The translations under genes were made by a program, and so were the position numbers. From Tatumella sp. JGM91 (lineage in GTDB: Bacteria; Pseudomonadota; Gammaproteobacteria; Enterobacterales; Enterobacteriaceae), in NCBI RefSeq assembly GCF_018257575.1, contig NZ_JAERJP010000001.1, positions 62,001-126,000 on the forward strand: a stretch of 64,000 nt of DNA. The letters are read 5' to 3'. Positions 9,152-16,901 of the stretch are shown in pieces; the stretch's first letter is position 1, and every line of letters starts with the position of its first letter. The notes beneath the pieces were generated by a model. That model had not been told where the DNA came from. It saw only the letters and a list, made by a program, of their open reading frames with translations, and did no database searches.

Positions 9152-9264
9152 TTCACTGGCTGGCCTGTTAGTAAATGTTAGTGTCGAAAACCTAACAAAA
9201 CCTCACATTTCACTGGCTGGATTCTTAACAAATCTTAACCTTGAGCACTTAGTAAAACTTAGTG
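9152..9264 (+). repeat. Repeat cluster before the RHH/Icd switch
   Basis: The 12-mer ttcactggctgg occurs at 9152-9163 and 9209-9220. A 16-base unit of form TTAGTAAANNTTAGTG occurs at 9168-9183 and 9249-9264, with a looser copy (TTAACAAATCTTAACC) at 9225-9240. The region lies between the DUF4222-like gene and the 3' end of the reverse-strand RHH gene. It has no convincing coding content of its own, although a plus-strand frame is open through it. Confidence 0.6.
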
Positions 9265-9365
9265 TTCATCAGACAAATATTTGCCCGATGTTCAGCCAAC
9301 TGACATACCTCAAATCACAGGGATGTAAAGCCGACCTTAAAACTCCCGATCACCAAAAGCTGAAC

Positions 9366-9401
9366 GAAAAAAAGGACAGCACTGCGAATGCCATCCTTTC
9401 G
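9366..9401 (-). terminator. Intrinsic terminator of the RHH gene
   Basis: On the minus strand an imperfect hairpin (AAAGGA with TCCTTT and an inner GCA/TGC stem) is followed by seven T residues. It sits just beyond the stop codon at 9419. Its polarity supports a real gene on the reverse strand here. Confidence 0.7.
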
Positions 9402-9418
9402 ACTACAGCCAATGAGTA

Positions 9419-9610
9419 TCAGCCCTTTGGTTCAATGCCTAACCGCTCAAGTTCTTTGCGACCAAGCGTTTTCAGCCAGTTCCCGAGACTCATGTTCTCT
9501 GCCGTTGCTGCTGCCTCAAATTGTGCCTTGAGTTCAGGTGATAAACGTACATTGAACATCGGTGAGCGGCCAGCTCCTTTAGGGACTTTATCCCTTTCGA
9601 TGATTGACAT
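9419..9610 (-). CDS. Ribbon-helix-helix (Arc/HicB-like) DNA-binding protein
   Basis: This 63-residue protein reads MSIIERDKVPKGAGRSPMFN and then VRLSPELKAQFEAAATAENM, ending in a short basic tail. This is a one-domain ribbon-helix-helix repressor pattern (the beta strand FNVRLS and two helices). The open frame is longer, but only this part has a protein-like pattern. The start at 9610 sits next to an 11-bp inverted repeat, and an oriented terminator follows the stop. It is probably an autoregulated repressor controlling the divergent Icd-like gene. Confidence 0.8.
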   Translation of the reverse strand: MSIIERDKVPKGAGRSPMFNVRLSPELKAQFEAAATAENMSLGNWLKTLGRKELERLGIEPKG

Positions 9611-9653
9611 GTATAGACCTATTGCAATATTATCGATCCCATTAGGTCTATAC
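9611..9653. promoter_or_regulatory. 11-bp perfect inverted repeat, putative RHH operator
   Basis: gtatagaccta (9611-9621) and taggtctatac (9643-9653) are perfect inverted repeats with a 21-bp spacer. The left arm touches the RHH start codon, and the block is in the divergent region before the Icd-like gene. This is the expected layout of a repressor operator; binding is inferred. Confidence 0.7.
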
Positions 9654-9755
9654 CTTATCACGGTAAGGCGTAATAAAGAAACGCCCACGAACGGTATTAC
9701 CAGTACCGAACGAGGGCTAACAACCACCGATAGCGAAAGTATCGAGGAAGCTGTA

Positions 9756-9986
9756 ATGCAGAATACCACACACCCGCAAGGGCGGCATTCACTCACCCAA
9801 AATTCAGGCAATGAACCGGCGTCATTCGTCTGGATTATCGCCGCAGTTCGCCGTGACTGCCCGACAGTTAAGGCCACAATCCACCATATCGCCGCTGCTA
9901 CAGAGTGTGAAGCCCGCCGGATGCTGGCAAAAGATCACGTTTGCTTCTTTGCCGGCCGTATTCGCCAGGGGGTTAGCAATGCGTAG
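9756..9986 (+). CDS. Icd-like (host cell division inhibitor) / Ash-family protein
   Basis: The 76-residue protein ends with FVWIIAAVRRDCPTVKATIH, then ECEARRMLAKDHVCFFAGRI. This matches the Icd-like/Ash pattern of P4-like satellites, whose founding member blocks host division. I chose ATG 9756 because it is preceded by a GAGGAAG ribosome-binding site and follows the divergent operator region. The frame stays open back to 9126, crossing the RHH gene, so a longer product cannot be excluded. The host effect here is inferred from the family only. Confidence 0.72.
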   Translation: MQNTTHPQGRHSLTQNSGNEPASFVWIIAAVRRDCPTVKATIHHIAAATECEARRMLAKDHVCFFAGRIRQGVSNA

Positions 9987-10158
9987 TCACTTTGATGTGC
10001 GCGGCTATGCCGTCAATAAGCGCGGACTGACCGTGGGGATTACCTACCAAATCGTTTCCTCTGACGTTAAACACGCTACGGCCCACGCAATGAGCCGGGC
10101 GCAGCAGGAAGGATTTACTCATATCCGCATTAACTTCACGCGGGAGATCGCGAAATGA
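9979..10158 (+). CDS. Small hypothetical protein
   Basis: This 59-residue protein starts MRSHFDVRGYAVNKRGLTVG and is mixed alpha/beta with a basic end. I do not recognise the family. The chosen ATG overlaps the end of the Icd-like gene, and its stop overlaps the next start (ATGATG), so it sits in a tightly packed operon leading to the primase. A longer frame starts upstream at 9811 but lies entirely inside the Icd-like gene in another frame, so the shorter form is preferred. Confidence 0.65.
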   Translation: MRSHFDVRGYAVNKRGLTVGITYQIVSSDVKHATAHAMSRAQQEGFTHIRINFTREIAK

Positions 10159-10415
10159 TGGAGCAGCACCCCGAATACAGCAATGCGATTGCCATGCTAT
10201 CCAGAGAGGAAGCGTATTCCGAAAGTTTTACGACTAATGAACGAATCTCTGAACGGCTTGAGAGGTTCCGTACCGGTTTAGTTCATATCATCACCGAAAT
10301 TTTACCGGAGCATGATACTCAAAAAGAATATCACTGGCTTTCAGCACTGCTTCATTTACTGGAAATGACACAAATTGATTTAGCCAAAGAAATCCGCCGG
10401 GAGTGTGAACAGTGA
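10155..10415 (+). CDS. Small helical hypothetical protein
   Basis: This 86-residue acidic, mostly helical protein (MMEQHPEYSNAIAMLSREEA, with LHLLEMTQIDLAKEIRRECE at the end) has no known family to me and no membrane segment. It overlaps the preceding gene by four bases and the next by four (GTGA), so it is translationally coupled within the replication operon. The role is unknown. Confidence 0.68.
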   Translation: MMEQHPEYSNAIAMLSREEAYSESFTTNERISERLERFRTGLVHIITEILPEHDTQKEYHWLSALLHLLEMTQIDLAKEIRRECEQ

Positions 10416-11014
10416 GTAAATTGGAAGTGATAGAAGCAACCGCAGATGGCGTTATTTTCATGACTCGCCGCGCCGATGGTAGCCACCAGCACCAGAAGTT
10501 GATCGGCTATAAGGCCGCTATCAGGACGCTGGATGATGGCGCTTATGACGATGATCTGCCAAATGGCCTACGCCTGGTAGCGACAGTATTTGAGGCTGAG
10601 GTAATGGGCTATTTCACCCCGACTGGCGGGCAACAGGTGATGCTGTGGCGTTGGATTGTGGCGGCCCTGTTTATCATCGAGCAGCTGGAACAGAACGGCG
10701 CTGGCGAAGTTGAACTAGAGGACGGCACGACACAGACGTTTGCTCGGTACTTTGGCAAACACGGCGGCATATCTGTTTACCCTGTCACTGAGCGCGTGGC
10801 CCTGGCTAATAACATTGAATCACTGGCCTGTGAGTTACACGCCCACGAAGGCTCGGAGCAAAAGGCAGTCCTCATATACCAGCAAATGCTGACTACAGAC
10901 AGCGGAGCCTATGCCCTATCTGCCTGGGGCCGTGAGTGTATGGCAATACTTCACGACAGCTTTATTGAGCAGATCAACACCGAGGGGCTACCTGCTGCCC
11001 CGGTATGGCACTAA
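10412..11014 (+). CDS. Hypothetical protein upstream of the primase
   Basis: This 200-residue soluble protein has a GTG start (GTGAGTAAA) overlapping the stop of the previous gene. Its sequence (MSKLEVIEATADGVIFMTRR, later ARYFGKHGGISVYPVTERVA) shows no motif I can name. Its location, immediately before the primase/helicase gene, in the same operon and ending 12 bp before it, suggests an accessory replication or regulatory role. That is inference from position only. Confidence 0.72.
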   Translation: MSKLEVIEATADGVIFMTRRADGSHQHQKLIGYKAAIRTLDDGAYDDDLPNGLRLVATVFEAEVMGYFTPTGGQQVMLWRWIVAALFIIEQLEQNGAGEVELEDGTTQTFARYFGKHGGISVYPVTERVALANNIESLACELHAHEGSEQKAVLIYQQMLTTDSGAYALSAWGRECMAILHDSFIEQINTEGLPAAPVWH

Positions 11015-11026
11015 GGAGGGATAACG

Positions 11027-13783
11027 ATGCGTAACATTGACCTTATCCGGGAAGTGACTACCGAAGCAGCGAATAACTGGCCTTACATTATGCAGAGCCT
11101 CAATATCGCCGTGCCGGATAACCCGCGAAAACATGCGCCTTGCCCCAACTGCGGGGGTAATGACCGATTCCGGTTCGATGACAACGGGCGCGGCAGCTTT
11201 ATCTGTAACCAGTGCGGTGCGGGTGATGGCCTCGACCTGATCCGCAAAGTTCACCAGTGCGACACCACAGAGGCGGCAAAGCTGGTGGCTGATGTGCTGG
11301 GTATTGATTACCGGACAGCCGAAACAGACCAAAAATCAGCCGACCAGAGACGTGACCAACTGGAGCAGCGGCGCCAAAGCCAGGCTGAGGAATACCGGCA
11401 GCGCCAGGATGAAGCAGAGGCAGAACGGCGGGCACAATTCGATGCCAGGTATCAGCAATTGGAGGCGGCAGCAACGGACGGCGAGAGCCAGTATCTGATC
11501 GCTAAGTATCTGGATGGAGTGATCACCCGATGCCTGCCTGATGGCTCAATCCTCCTGCCATTAACGGACGCTATCGGGAATATCACCGCAGCACAGACTA
11601 TCTCACAGATAGGCAGTAAAAAGCTGGTGGCCGGCTCCGCGAAGAAAGGCGCATATCACACCATAAACGCACCACAGCAGCCACAGGCCGTTATCCTTGC
11701 CGAAGGTTACGCCACAGCGTTGAGCGTCTCCCTGATGCGCCCAGAAGCGCTGGCAGTGGCAGCCATTGACGCAGGCAACCTGTTACCGGTGGCTAAGGTA
11801 ATGCGCGGGAAATACCCACAGGCACAAATCATCATTGCCGCCGATAACGACCACCAGCAGGACGGGAGCGCGAACACGGGGATCACCGCCGCAGAGTCTG
11901 CCGCCATTGCCGTGGCTGGCCTTGTCACAAGCCCACCGACTGACCACAAGGCTGACTGGGACGACTACCGGCAGCAATACGGGCTAGAGGCGTCTACAGC
12001 AGCATTTAACGAAGGATTGTACCAACCACAGGGGGAAGCGATGAACGCAACGCTACAGGTGACTCACGGCGGCAAAGAGAGCCAGCAAAACGACCCGCTT
12101 AAACCGCAGGTTAAAAGCCGGAAGGATGGCATTTATTGGATTGAGCCAAAGACTGACAAAGATACCGGCGAGATTATCAGCAAGGAAAGCTGGCTATCCT
12201 CCCCGTTAGATGTGATCGGCACTGGCCGCGATGATAAAGACCAGTACCTGATATTACGCTGGGTTCCCTATGGTGAAACGTCACCGGTAACAGCGCCGCT
12301 ACCACTGGCTGATGTGGGGGAGCGTGAAGGATGGCGCACGTTAAAAGCAGGTGGCGTGAATATCACTACCAAAAGCGGGTTACGGGCAATTCTGGCCGAT
12401 TGGCTGCAAATGAGCGGCAACCGCGAAATATGGCGGGTGAGTCATGCGACTGGCTGGCAGTGTGGGGCCTATATCATGCCTGATGGCGACATCATTGGAT
12501 CACCAGATCGCCCCGTATTATTCAGCGGCCGCAGTAGCGCCGCATCCGGCTACAAAGTGACAGGCACAGCCTATAGCTGGCGGGGTTCCGTGGCCAGACT
12601 TGCTGAGGGTAACTATTCCATGATGACCGGGATCGCCGCAGCACTGGCGGCACCACTTATCGGGCTATCCGGGGCTGACGGGTTCGGCATCCATTTTTAC
12701 CAGCAATCCAGCGCCGGTAAGACAACAACGGCAAACGCCGCCGCGAGTTTATACGGTGATCCTGATTTACTGAAACTGACCTGGTACGGCACCGCGCTGG
12801 GGTTAGCCAATGAAGCTGCCGCGCATAATGACGGATTAATGCCGCTGGATGAAGTCGGACAAGGAGCCGACCCGGTGAGCGTCTCACAGTCTGCCTATGC
12901 CCTGTTTAACGGCGTGGGGAAACTGCAAGGTGCGAAGGAAGGAGGAAACCGGGATCTGAAACGCTGGCGCACCGTGGCGATCAGTACCGGTGAGATGGAC
13001 ATGGAAACCTTCATCGCTACCAGTGGCAGAAAGACCAAAGCCGGGCAGCTTGTGCGCCTGTTGAATATCCCGCTGACTAAGGCTGTTAACTTTCACGGCA
13101 ACGGTAACGGTAAGCACCACGCTGACGCCCTGAAGGATGCCTGGCAGAGTAACCACGGAGCGGCGGGCCGGGCCTGGATAAAATGGCTTGCAGATAATCA
13201 GGGGGAAGCCGTTGAAATCGTCCGGGAGTGTGAAGAACGCTGGCGTGGCATAATCCCAGCTGACTACGGCGAACAGGTTCACAGGGTAGCGTCCCGATTC
13301 GCCATTCTGGAAGCCGCACTACTGGCAGGCCGGGTGATCACCGGATGGAACGCGCAGATATGCCGTGATGCGATACAGCACAGCTATAACGCCTGGGTGA
13401 AGGAATTCGGGACGGGTAATAAAGAACACCAGCAGATAATCCAGCAGACGGAGGCTTTTCTTAATGCTTACGGACTGAGCCGGTTCGCTCCGCTGCCGTA
13501 TGAGCCGCGAGACTTGCCGATCAACAACCTGGCAGGCTACCGGCAGAACGGAAGCCACGAAAGCGACCCGGTAGTGTTTTACACGTTCCCGGCTACGTTT
13601 GAAAAGGAGATCGCCACTGGTTTTAACCCGAAACTGTTTGCTGATGTGCTGAAGCAAAGCGGAATGCTGACACCGCCAGCCAGTGGCCGAGGTTATCAGC
13701 GGAAATCACCGAGGATTGAGGGGCGGCAGATTAACGTATTTGTCCTGAGCTTCATGCCGGAGGAAAACGACCAGCCAGAGTAA
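11027..13783 (+). CDS. P4 alpha-type primase/helicase (zinc finger, Toprim, DUF927)
   Basis: This is the replication protein of the element, 918 residues. The N-terminal P4-type primase zinc finger uses Cys39, Cys42, Cys60 and Cys63. A Q/R/E-rich linker (about 105-150) precedes a Toprim domain with the acidic pair at ILAEGYATA (about 223-231) and AADND (about 270-274). A DUF927/P-loop helicase domain follows, with QSSAGKTTTANAA near residue 560 and PLDEVGQG as the Walker B region near 605. A strong AAGGAGG ribosome-binding site precedes ATG 11027. It probably primes and unwinds at the iteron region just downstream. Confidence 0.92.
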   Translation: MRNIDLIREVTTEAANNWPYIMQSLNIAVPDNPRKHAPCPNCGGNDRFRFDDNGRGSFICNQCGAGDGLDLIRKVHQCDTTEAAKLVADVLGIDYRTAETDQKSADQRRDQLEQRRQSQAEEYRQRQDEAEAERRAQFDARYQQLEAAATDGESQYLIAKYLDGVITRCLPDGSILLPLTDAIGNITAAQTISQIGSKKLVAGSAKKGAYHTINAPQQPQAVILAEGYATALSVSLMRPEALAVAAIDAGNLLPVAKVMRGKYPQAQIIIAADNDHQQDGSANTGITAAESAAIAVAGLVTSPPTDHKADWDDYRQQYGLEASTAAFNEGLYQPQGEAMNATLQVTHGGKESQQNDPLKPQVKSRKDGIYWIEPKTDKDTGEIISKESWLSSPLDVIGTGRDDKDQYLILRWVPYGETSPVTAPLPLADVGEREGWRTLKAGGVNITTKSGLRAILADWLQMSGNREIWRVSHATGWQCGAYIMPDGDIIGSPDRPVLFSGRSSAASGYKVTGTAYSWRGSVARLAEGNYSMMTGIAAALAAPLIGLSGADGFGIHFYQQSSAGKTTTANAAASLYGDPDLLKLTWYGTALGLANEAAAHNDGLMPLDEVGQGADPVSVSQSAYALFNGVGKLQGAKEGGNRDLKRWRTVAISTGEMDMETFIATSGRKTKAGQLVRLLNIPLTKAVNFHGNGNGKHHADALKDAWQSNHGAAGRAWIKWLADNQGEAVEIVRECEERWRGIIPADYGEQVHRVASRFAILEAALLAGRVITGWNAQICRDAIQHSYNAWVKEFGTGNKEHQQIIQQTEAFLNAYGLSRFAPLPYEPRDLPINNLAGYRQNGSHESDPVVFYTFPATFEKEIATGFNPKLFADVLKQSGMLTPPASGRGYQRKSPRIEGRQINVFVLSFMPEENDQPE

Positions 13784-13813
13784 ATACTTTTTTTCACATA
13801 CGAGGTTTTAGTG

Positions 13814-14070
13814 TTGGTTCAGTTGGTTCAGTCGGTTCAATTTGTAAAGTGTATTGATTTATAAGGATTTTAAATCATATTTTGAACCAACACTGAACCA
13901 ACAATTGGCTATTTTGAACCAACACAGACGACAGGATGATTTTTCGTTGGCAGGTACTGAACCAACAATCACCCCCACTGAACCAACACAAAATTAAAAA
14001 TGTTGGTTCACTAAAACCCAGTACTGGCGCGGCCTGCAAGCCCGTGAACCAACTGAACCAACTGAACCAA
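13814..14070. repeat. Iteron array 1 (TTGGTTCA), putative replication origin
   Basis: The 330-bp gene-free stretch between primase and ssb holds twelve copies of TTGGTTCA or its complement, eleven of them exact. Forward copies start at 13814, 13823, 13832 (one mismatch) and 14003. Inverted copies start at 13883, 13894, 13915, 13958, 13979, 14045, 14054 and 14063. The first three and last three form tight 9-bp-spaced triplets in opposite orientation, a 27-bp inverted repeat with one mismatch around a 204-bp AT-rich centre. P4 alpha binds iterons at its ori and crr, so an origin is the natural reading. Confidence 0.8.
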
Positions 14071-14113
14071 CATACTTTCAGTTGTTTATAGAAAAAATTG
14101 AGGTGAGTAAATT

Positions 14114-14545
14114 ATGACCGCACAGATTTCAGCGTACGGGCGGCTGGTGGCAGATCCACAGACCCGCACCACGGCAAACAGTAAAAGCATGGCAATGGCA
14201 CGACTGGCGGTGACGCTACCCTGCCATACCGCACAGAACAACGAAGCTACCTACTGGCTGGGCGTAGTCGCTTTTGGCGCTCAGGCTGACACACTGGCGA
14301 AACACCATAAGGGTGACATGATAAGCATTGCTGGGAATATGCAGCTTAACCAGTGGTCAGGACAGGATTGCGTACAGAAGGAACAGCCACAGGTTATCGC
14401 TGACAGCATTATCAGTGCCAGAACGTCACGACCAGGCAGCAGAAAGACCACCAGCAATCCGCAGCAGTCAGGCCAACCACACAGCGCCGTGCCAGGATGG
14501 GAACACTATCAGCAACCACCTTTTGATGATGAAGAAAGGTTTTAA
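14114..14545 (+). CDS. ssb: Single-stranded DNA-binding protein
   Basis: This 143-residue SSB homologue has an OB-fold of about 100 residues (MTAQISAYGRLVADPQTRTT, WLGVVAFGAQADTLAKHHKG). A polar Q/S/P-rich linker follows, and the acidic C-terminal tip ends PFDDEERF, the protein-interaction tail of SSBs. It is a mobile-element paralogue rather than the chromosomal ssb. It follows the iteron array and probably supports element replication with the primase/helicase. Confidence 0.9.
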   Translation: MTAQISAYGRLVADPQTRTTANSKSMAMARLAVTLPCHTAQNNEATYWLGVVAFGAQADTLAKHHKGDMISIAGNMQLNQWSGQDCVQKEQPQVIADSIISARTSRPGSRKTTSNPQQSGQPHSAVPGWEHYQQPPFDDEERF

Positions 14546-14704
14546 TCATGAGCAAGCAGAAAATCGCCATCCTAAGCCTTTAAAGTGAACTGACCTCACT
14601 AGCGAGTAGAACATTGTGATATAAACGTCAGGTACTGCTTTTGTATAATCAGACGTTGTATAAGGTGAGCATTCTGGGTCTGACCAAACGATGGTCGCTA
14701 CTCT

Positions 14705-14735
14705 CCCCGTGGTTTTTGATATACCCACCACGGGG
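14705..14735 (+). terminator. Hairpin after ssb
   Basis: A perfect 9-bp stem (ccccgtggt with accacgggg, 13-nt loop) lies between ssb and the two-TM cargo gene. The following sequence is only moderately T-rich (gccttgagttcttt), so this may be a weak terminator or an mRNA 3' structure. Confidence 0.5.
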
Positions 14736-14762
14736 GCCTTGAGTTCTTTATAATACAAGAAA

Positions 14763-15470
14763 ATGGAAATAACCATGTTTGAACAATTACCGCCAAGTAT
14801 CTACATCGCTATGGGTGCGCTCGCAGCAGCATTAGTTACAGGATTATTTTCATTCCTAAACATGATTGTGACAAAGGAAAACAAAGTATCTGAGTTTAGG
14901 CAGGAATGGATAAATACATTAAGAGAGGAAATTTCAATTTTTACGGCATCGGCACAAAGGATGTCTTATGACTTGAGTGAGTGTAGAGGGAAAAATATTG
15001 ATAAAGCAGTAGAAACCCTAAATGAAAGTAGGGAGAAGACGGTTCAGTCCTTAACGAAGCTCACACTCATGTTAAATCATGAAGATATAAAAAAAGAAGG
15101 AACCCAAGAATTTGAGTTAATGCGAGTAATAAAAGACGCAAGAGCAGTAAAGGTAGCGAGAGGTTTTAGGGTTAGGGCGAAAGATAAGGGCTGTTGGGCT
15201 CAGGATGAGGAAATAATCAGAGCTTCAGACGCAATAAGAGATGCTGCTGGACCATTACTTAAAGATAACTGGGAAATCGTTAAGAAGGGAGAGAGAGTCT
15301 ATAGGTATACACGGAATGCAGCGCTCGTATTCCTCGTTGTCACATTCATAGCTCTTGCTTGCTTCTCATATAATTCACTAGCACATACAAACAAGAATGT
15401 TCAGGCAGAGTCCCAACATCAACTTATAACCCCTCCAGCGAATGTAACGATCACCATTAAAACCGATTAA
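14763..15470 (+). CDS. Two-TM hypothetical cargo protein
   Basis: This 235-residue protein starts MEITMFEQLPPSIYIAMGAL; an alternative ATG four codons in is equally possible. A membrane segment covers residues 13-33 and a second (AALVFLVVTFIALACF) about 183-200. Between them lies a charged, helical cytoplasmic region (FRQEWINTLREEISIFTASA onwards), and there is a short outer tail. No family is recognised. Base use is AT-rich and unlike the replication genes, which marks it as cargo acquired separately. A membrane-acting defence or exclusion role is possible but not shown. Confidence 0.75.
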   Translation: MEITMFEQLPPSIYIAMGALAAALVTGLFSFLNMIVTKENKVSEFRQEWINTLREEISIFTASAQRMSYDLSECRGKNIDKAVETLNESREKTVQSLTKLTLMLNHEDIKKEGTQEFELMRVIKDARAVKVARGFRVRAKDKGCWAQDEEIIRASDAIRDAAGPLLKDNWEIVKKGERVYRYTRNAALVFLVVTFIALACFSYNSLAHTNKNVQAESQHQLITPPANVTITIKTD

Positions 15471-15793
15471 TGAAGGCGTAGCCTAACTCGATACAAGAGA
15501 AAAATTTAACATCAGCCCCTCTTATGCGTACTGCTTAAACGGCCTCATAGCGATTTTGAGGCCAGTACCACACTCCGCCATACCTTGCCCTGCGAAAACG
15601 TCCAGACTCGATTTCATAGCTTCATCGACCACAGTAAACAGAAGCCGGTTATTTCCGTTTTTTTGTGCCTGACGATAAATAACGTTGATCTGACCGATCA
15701 CATAATCGTTTCATGAATCGGTACAAATATATTAACTGTTGCAAATATTGAAACTATAATAGCTGTATAAATAGCCAATGTGGACAAATAACC
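15471..15793. other. Intergenic stretch between cargo and small ORF
   Basis: About 320 bp without a firm gene. A reverse frame 15522-15701 (GTG start, 59 codons, ending IAMRPFKQYA) is open and protein-like (GNNRLLFTVVDEAMKSSLDV), but it lacks a ribosome-binding site and may be the remnant of a larger gene. The right part is AT-rich and probably contains the promoter for the 58-residue gene that follows. Confidence 0.5.
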
Positions 15794-15970
15794 ATGAGTA
15801 CAGCAAGCCTGAAGCCGGTACTACTCAGTCGAGAACAAATCGCCGTACTTCGAAAAATCCAGGAACAGGAGCGCAGCAAATCCCCGCTGAACATCGCGCC
15901 AACAATCCACGTTATTGCCCGTCAGTTGATGGATAACGCGCTGAAGCAGTTACAGGTGAATAATGCCTGA
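15794..15970 (+). CDS. Small hypothetical phage/satellite protein (58 aa)
   Basis: ATG 15794 begins a 58-codon frame reading MSTASLKPVLLSREQIAVLR and ending ARQLMDNALKQLQVNNA. It has a compositional pattern (amphipathic helices, S-REQ start) seen in small phage proteins, but I cannot name a family. Base use is GC-richer than the neighbouring cargo and similar to the replication genes. It is followed by about 180 bp before the RHH gene. Coding status is likely but not certain. Confidence 0.55.
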   Translation: MSTASLKPVLLSREQIAVLRKIQEQERSKSPLNIAPTIHVIARQLMDNALKQLQVNNA

Positions 15971-16101
15971 TAGCAGGAAAGAGTAGAGAAGGAACTTAAC
16001 CCAATGACAGCCTGATGATTTAGCCACCAGTACGCGCGCGAGGCAGCAGAGGACAAAAAAGTCCTCTGGTACAAAATCAGAGGGTTATCCGCATAGGCTA
16101 G

Positions 16102-16117
16102 AGGCAGGATCCTGCCT
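16102..16117. promoter_or_regulatory. 16-bp perfect palindrome upstream of RHH gene
   Basis: AGGCAGGATCCTGCCT is a perfect palindrome that ends 33 bp before the start of the next gene, an RHH protein. This is the usual place for an autoregulatory operator. The function is inferred. Confidence 0.6.
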
Positions 16118-16150
16118 ATGATGATTTACAGAGCCCACAAAAGGGGAACC

Positions 16151-16366
16151 ATGTCAGCCAGTGAGAAGAAGAACACGAACCGGTATTTTAATGGTGTAGA
16201 AACTACACGTTTAATCGTGACGGTAGAGAGTTCGCTGGTGGCGCAGGTTGATGACCTGATAGGCACTCACCGTTATGGTGATATCTCTCACCCATGCCGC
16301 CGGAACCGTGCTGAGTTCGTCAGGCAAGCCATAGCCGAGAAGCTGGTGCGGGATAGTAACCAGTAA
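16151..16366 (+). CDS. Ribbon-helix-helix (CopG-like) regulator
   Basis: The 71-residue protein begins MSASEKKNTNRYFNGVETTR and continues RLIVTVESSLVAQVDDLIGT, then NRAEFVRQAIAEKL, the beta-strand/helix/helix pattern of CopG/MetJ-type DNA binders. ATG 16151 has an AAGGGGA ribosome-binding site and is preferred over an ATG eleven codons upstream that would overlap the palindrome. A role in regulation or in repeat binding on the element is probable. The gene precedes the HGGxSTG-type gene by 44 bp. Confidence 0.78.
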   Translation: MSASEKKNTNRYFNGVETTRLIVTVESSLVAQVDDLIGTHRYGDISHPCRRNRAEFVRQAIAEKLVRDSNQ

Positions 16367-16410
16367 CCACCAAACGTAACCACACAGTAGTTACCACAGA
16401 GGCCGAATAG

Positions 16411-16761
16411 ATGGACAGCAGAGCCGAGAAGGTTAAAAGACTACAGCAGCACTACCAGCGCAGAGATGATGCCCTTAAAAAATGGGCCGCCAATGGATAC
16501 AGATACCACGATACACCGGCACATGATCCAATGCCTGACGACCTGGCAGACTTACGGTGCGAAGCAAAGACCAGGGCAGGCACACCCTGTAAGCGTAAAG
16601 ACATATACCAGAATGGACGGTGCAAGTTTCACGGGGGCCTAAGTAGTGGCGCCAAGACAGCAGAGGGTAAAGCGCGGCAGTTAGCTGGGTATCGCCACTG
16701 GCAGGAAAAACAGGGAATGCGCAAGGATAAAATTGCGCAGAAAAATGCGCACAACGAATAG
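16411..16761 (+). CDS. HGGxSTG-type domain protein
   Basis: This 116-residue basic protein has a central cysteine/histidine segment, CEAKTRAGTPCKRKDIYQNG, then RCKFHGGLSSGAKTAEGKAR. It is a variant of the HGGxSTG motif found in many small phage and satellite proteins, with Cys and His residues that could bind zinc. The family's job is unclear. TGCGCA motifs begin inside the last codons and continue past the stop, leading to the second iteron array. Confidence 0.82.
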   Translation: MDSRAEKVKRLQQHYQRRDDALKKWAANGYRYHDTPAHDPMPDDLADLRCEAKTRAGTPCKRKDIYQNGRCKFHGGLSSGAKTAEGKARQLAGYRHWQEKQGMRKDKIAQKNAHNE

Positions 16762-16901
16762 TGAAATTGCGCAGAAATTGCCTTACCCCATGATGTATGG
16801 CGAGGCATGAAATTAAGCCTGTCATTAATTGTTAGTTTTCAGCAGGATAGCTGGTAGCTTCCTACCCCATGAATGGTTGATAAAAGTTGACGTTATCTAA
16901 C

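Noticed and set aside
9126-9755. Open plus-strand frame (to 9986) as one 286-residue protein
   Set aside because: It crosses a well-supported reverse RHH gene with its terminator and operator. Only the last 76 residues look like a known family. Kept only as an alternative start in the Icd-like entry.
13814-14070. CRISPR-like array
   Set aside because: Repeats are only 8-9 bp in both orientations with no unique spacers of constant size, and no cas genes are present.
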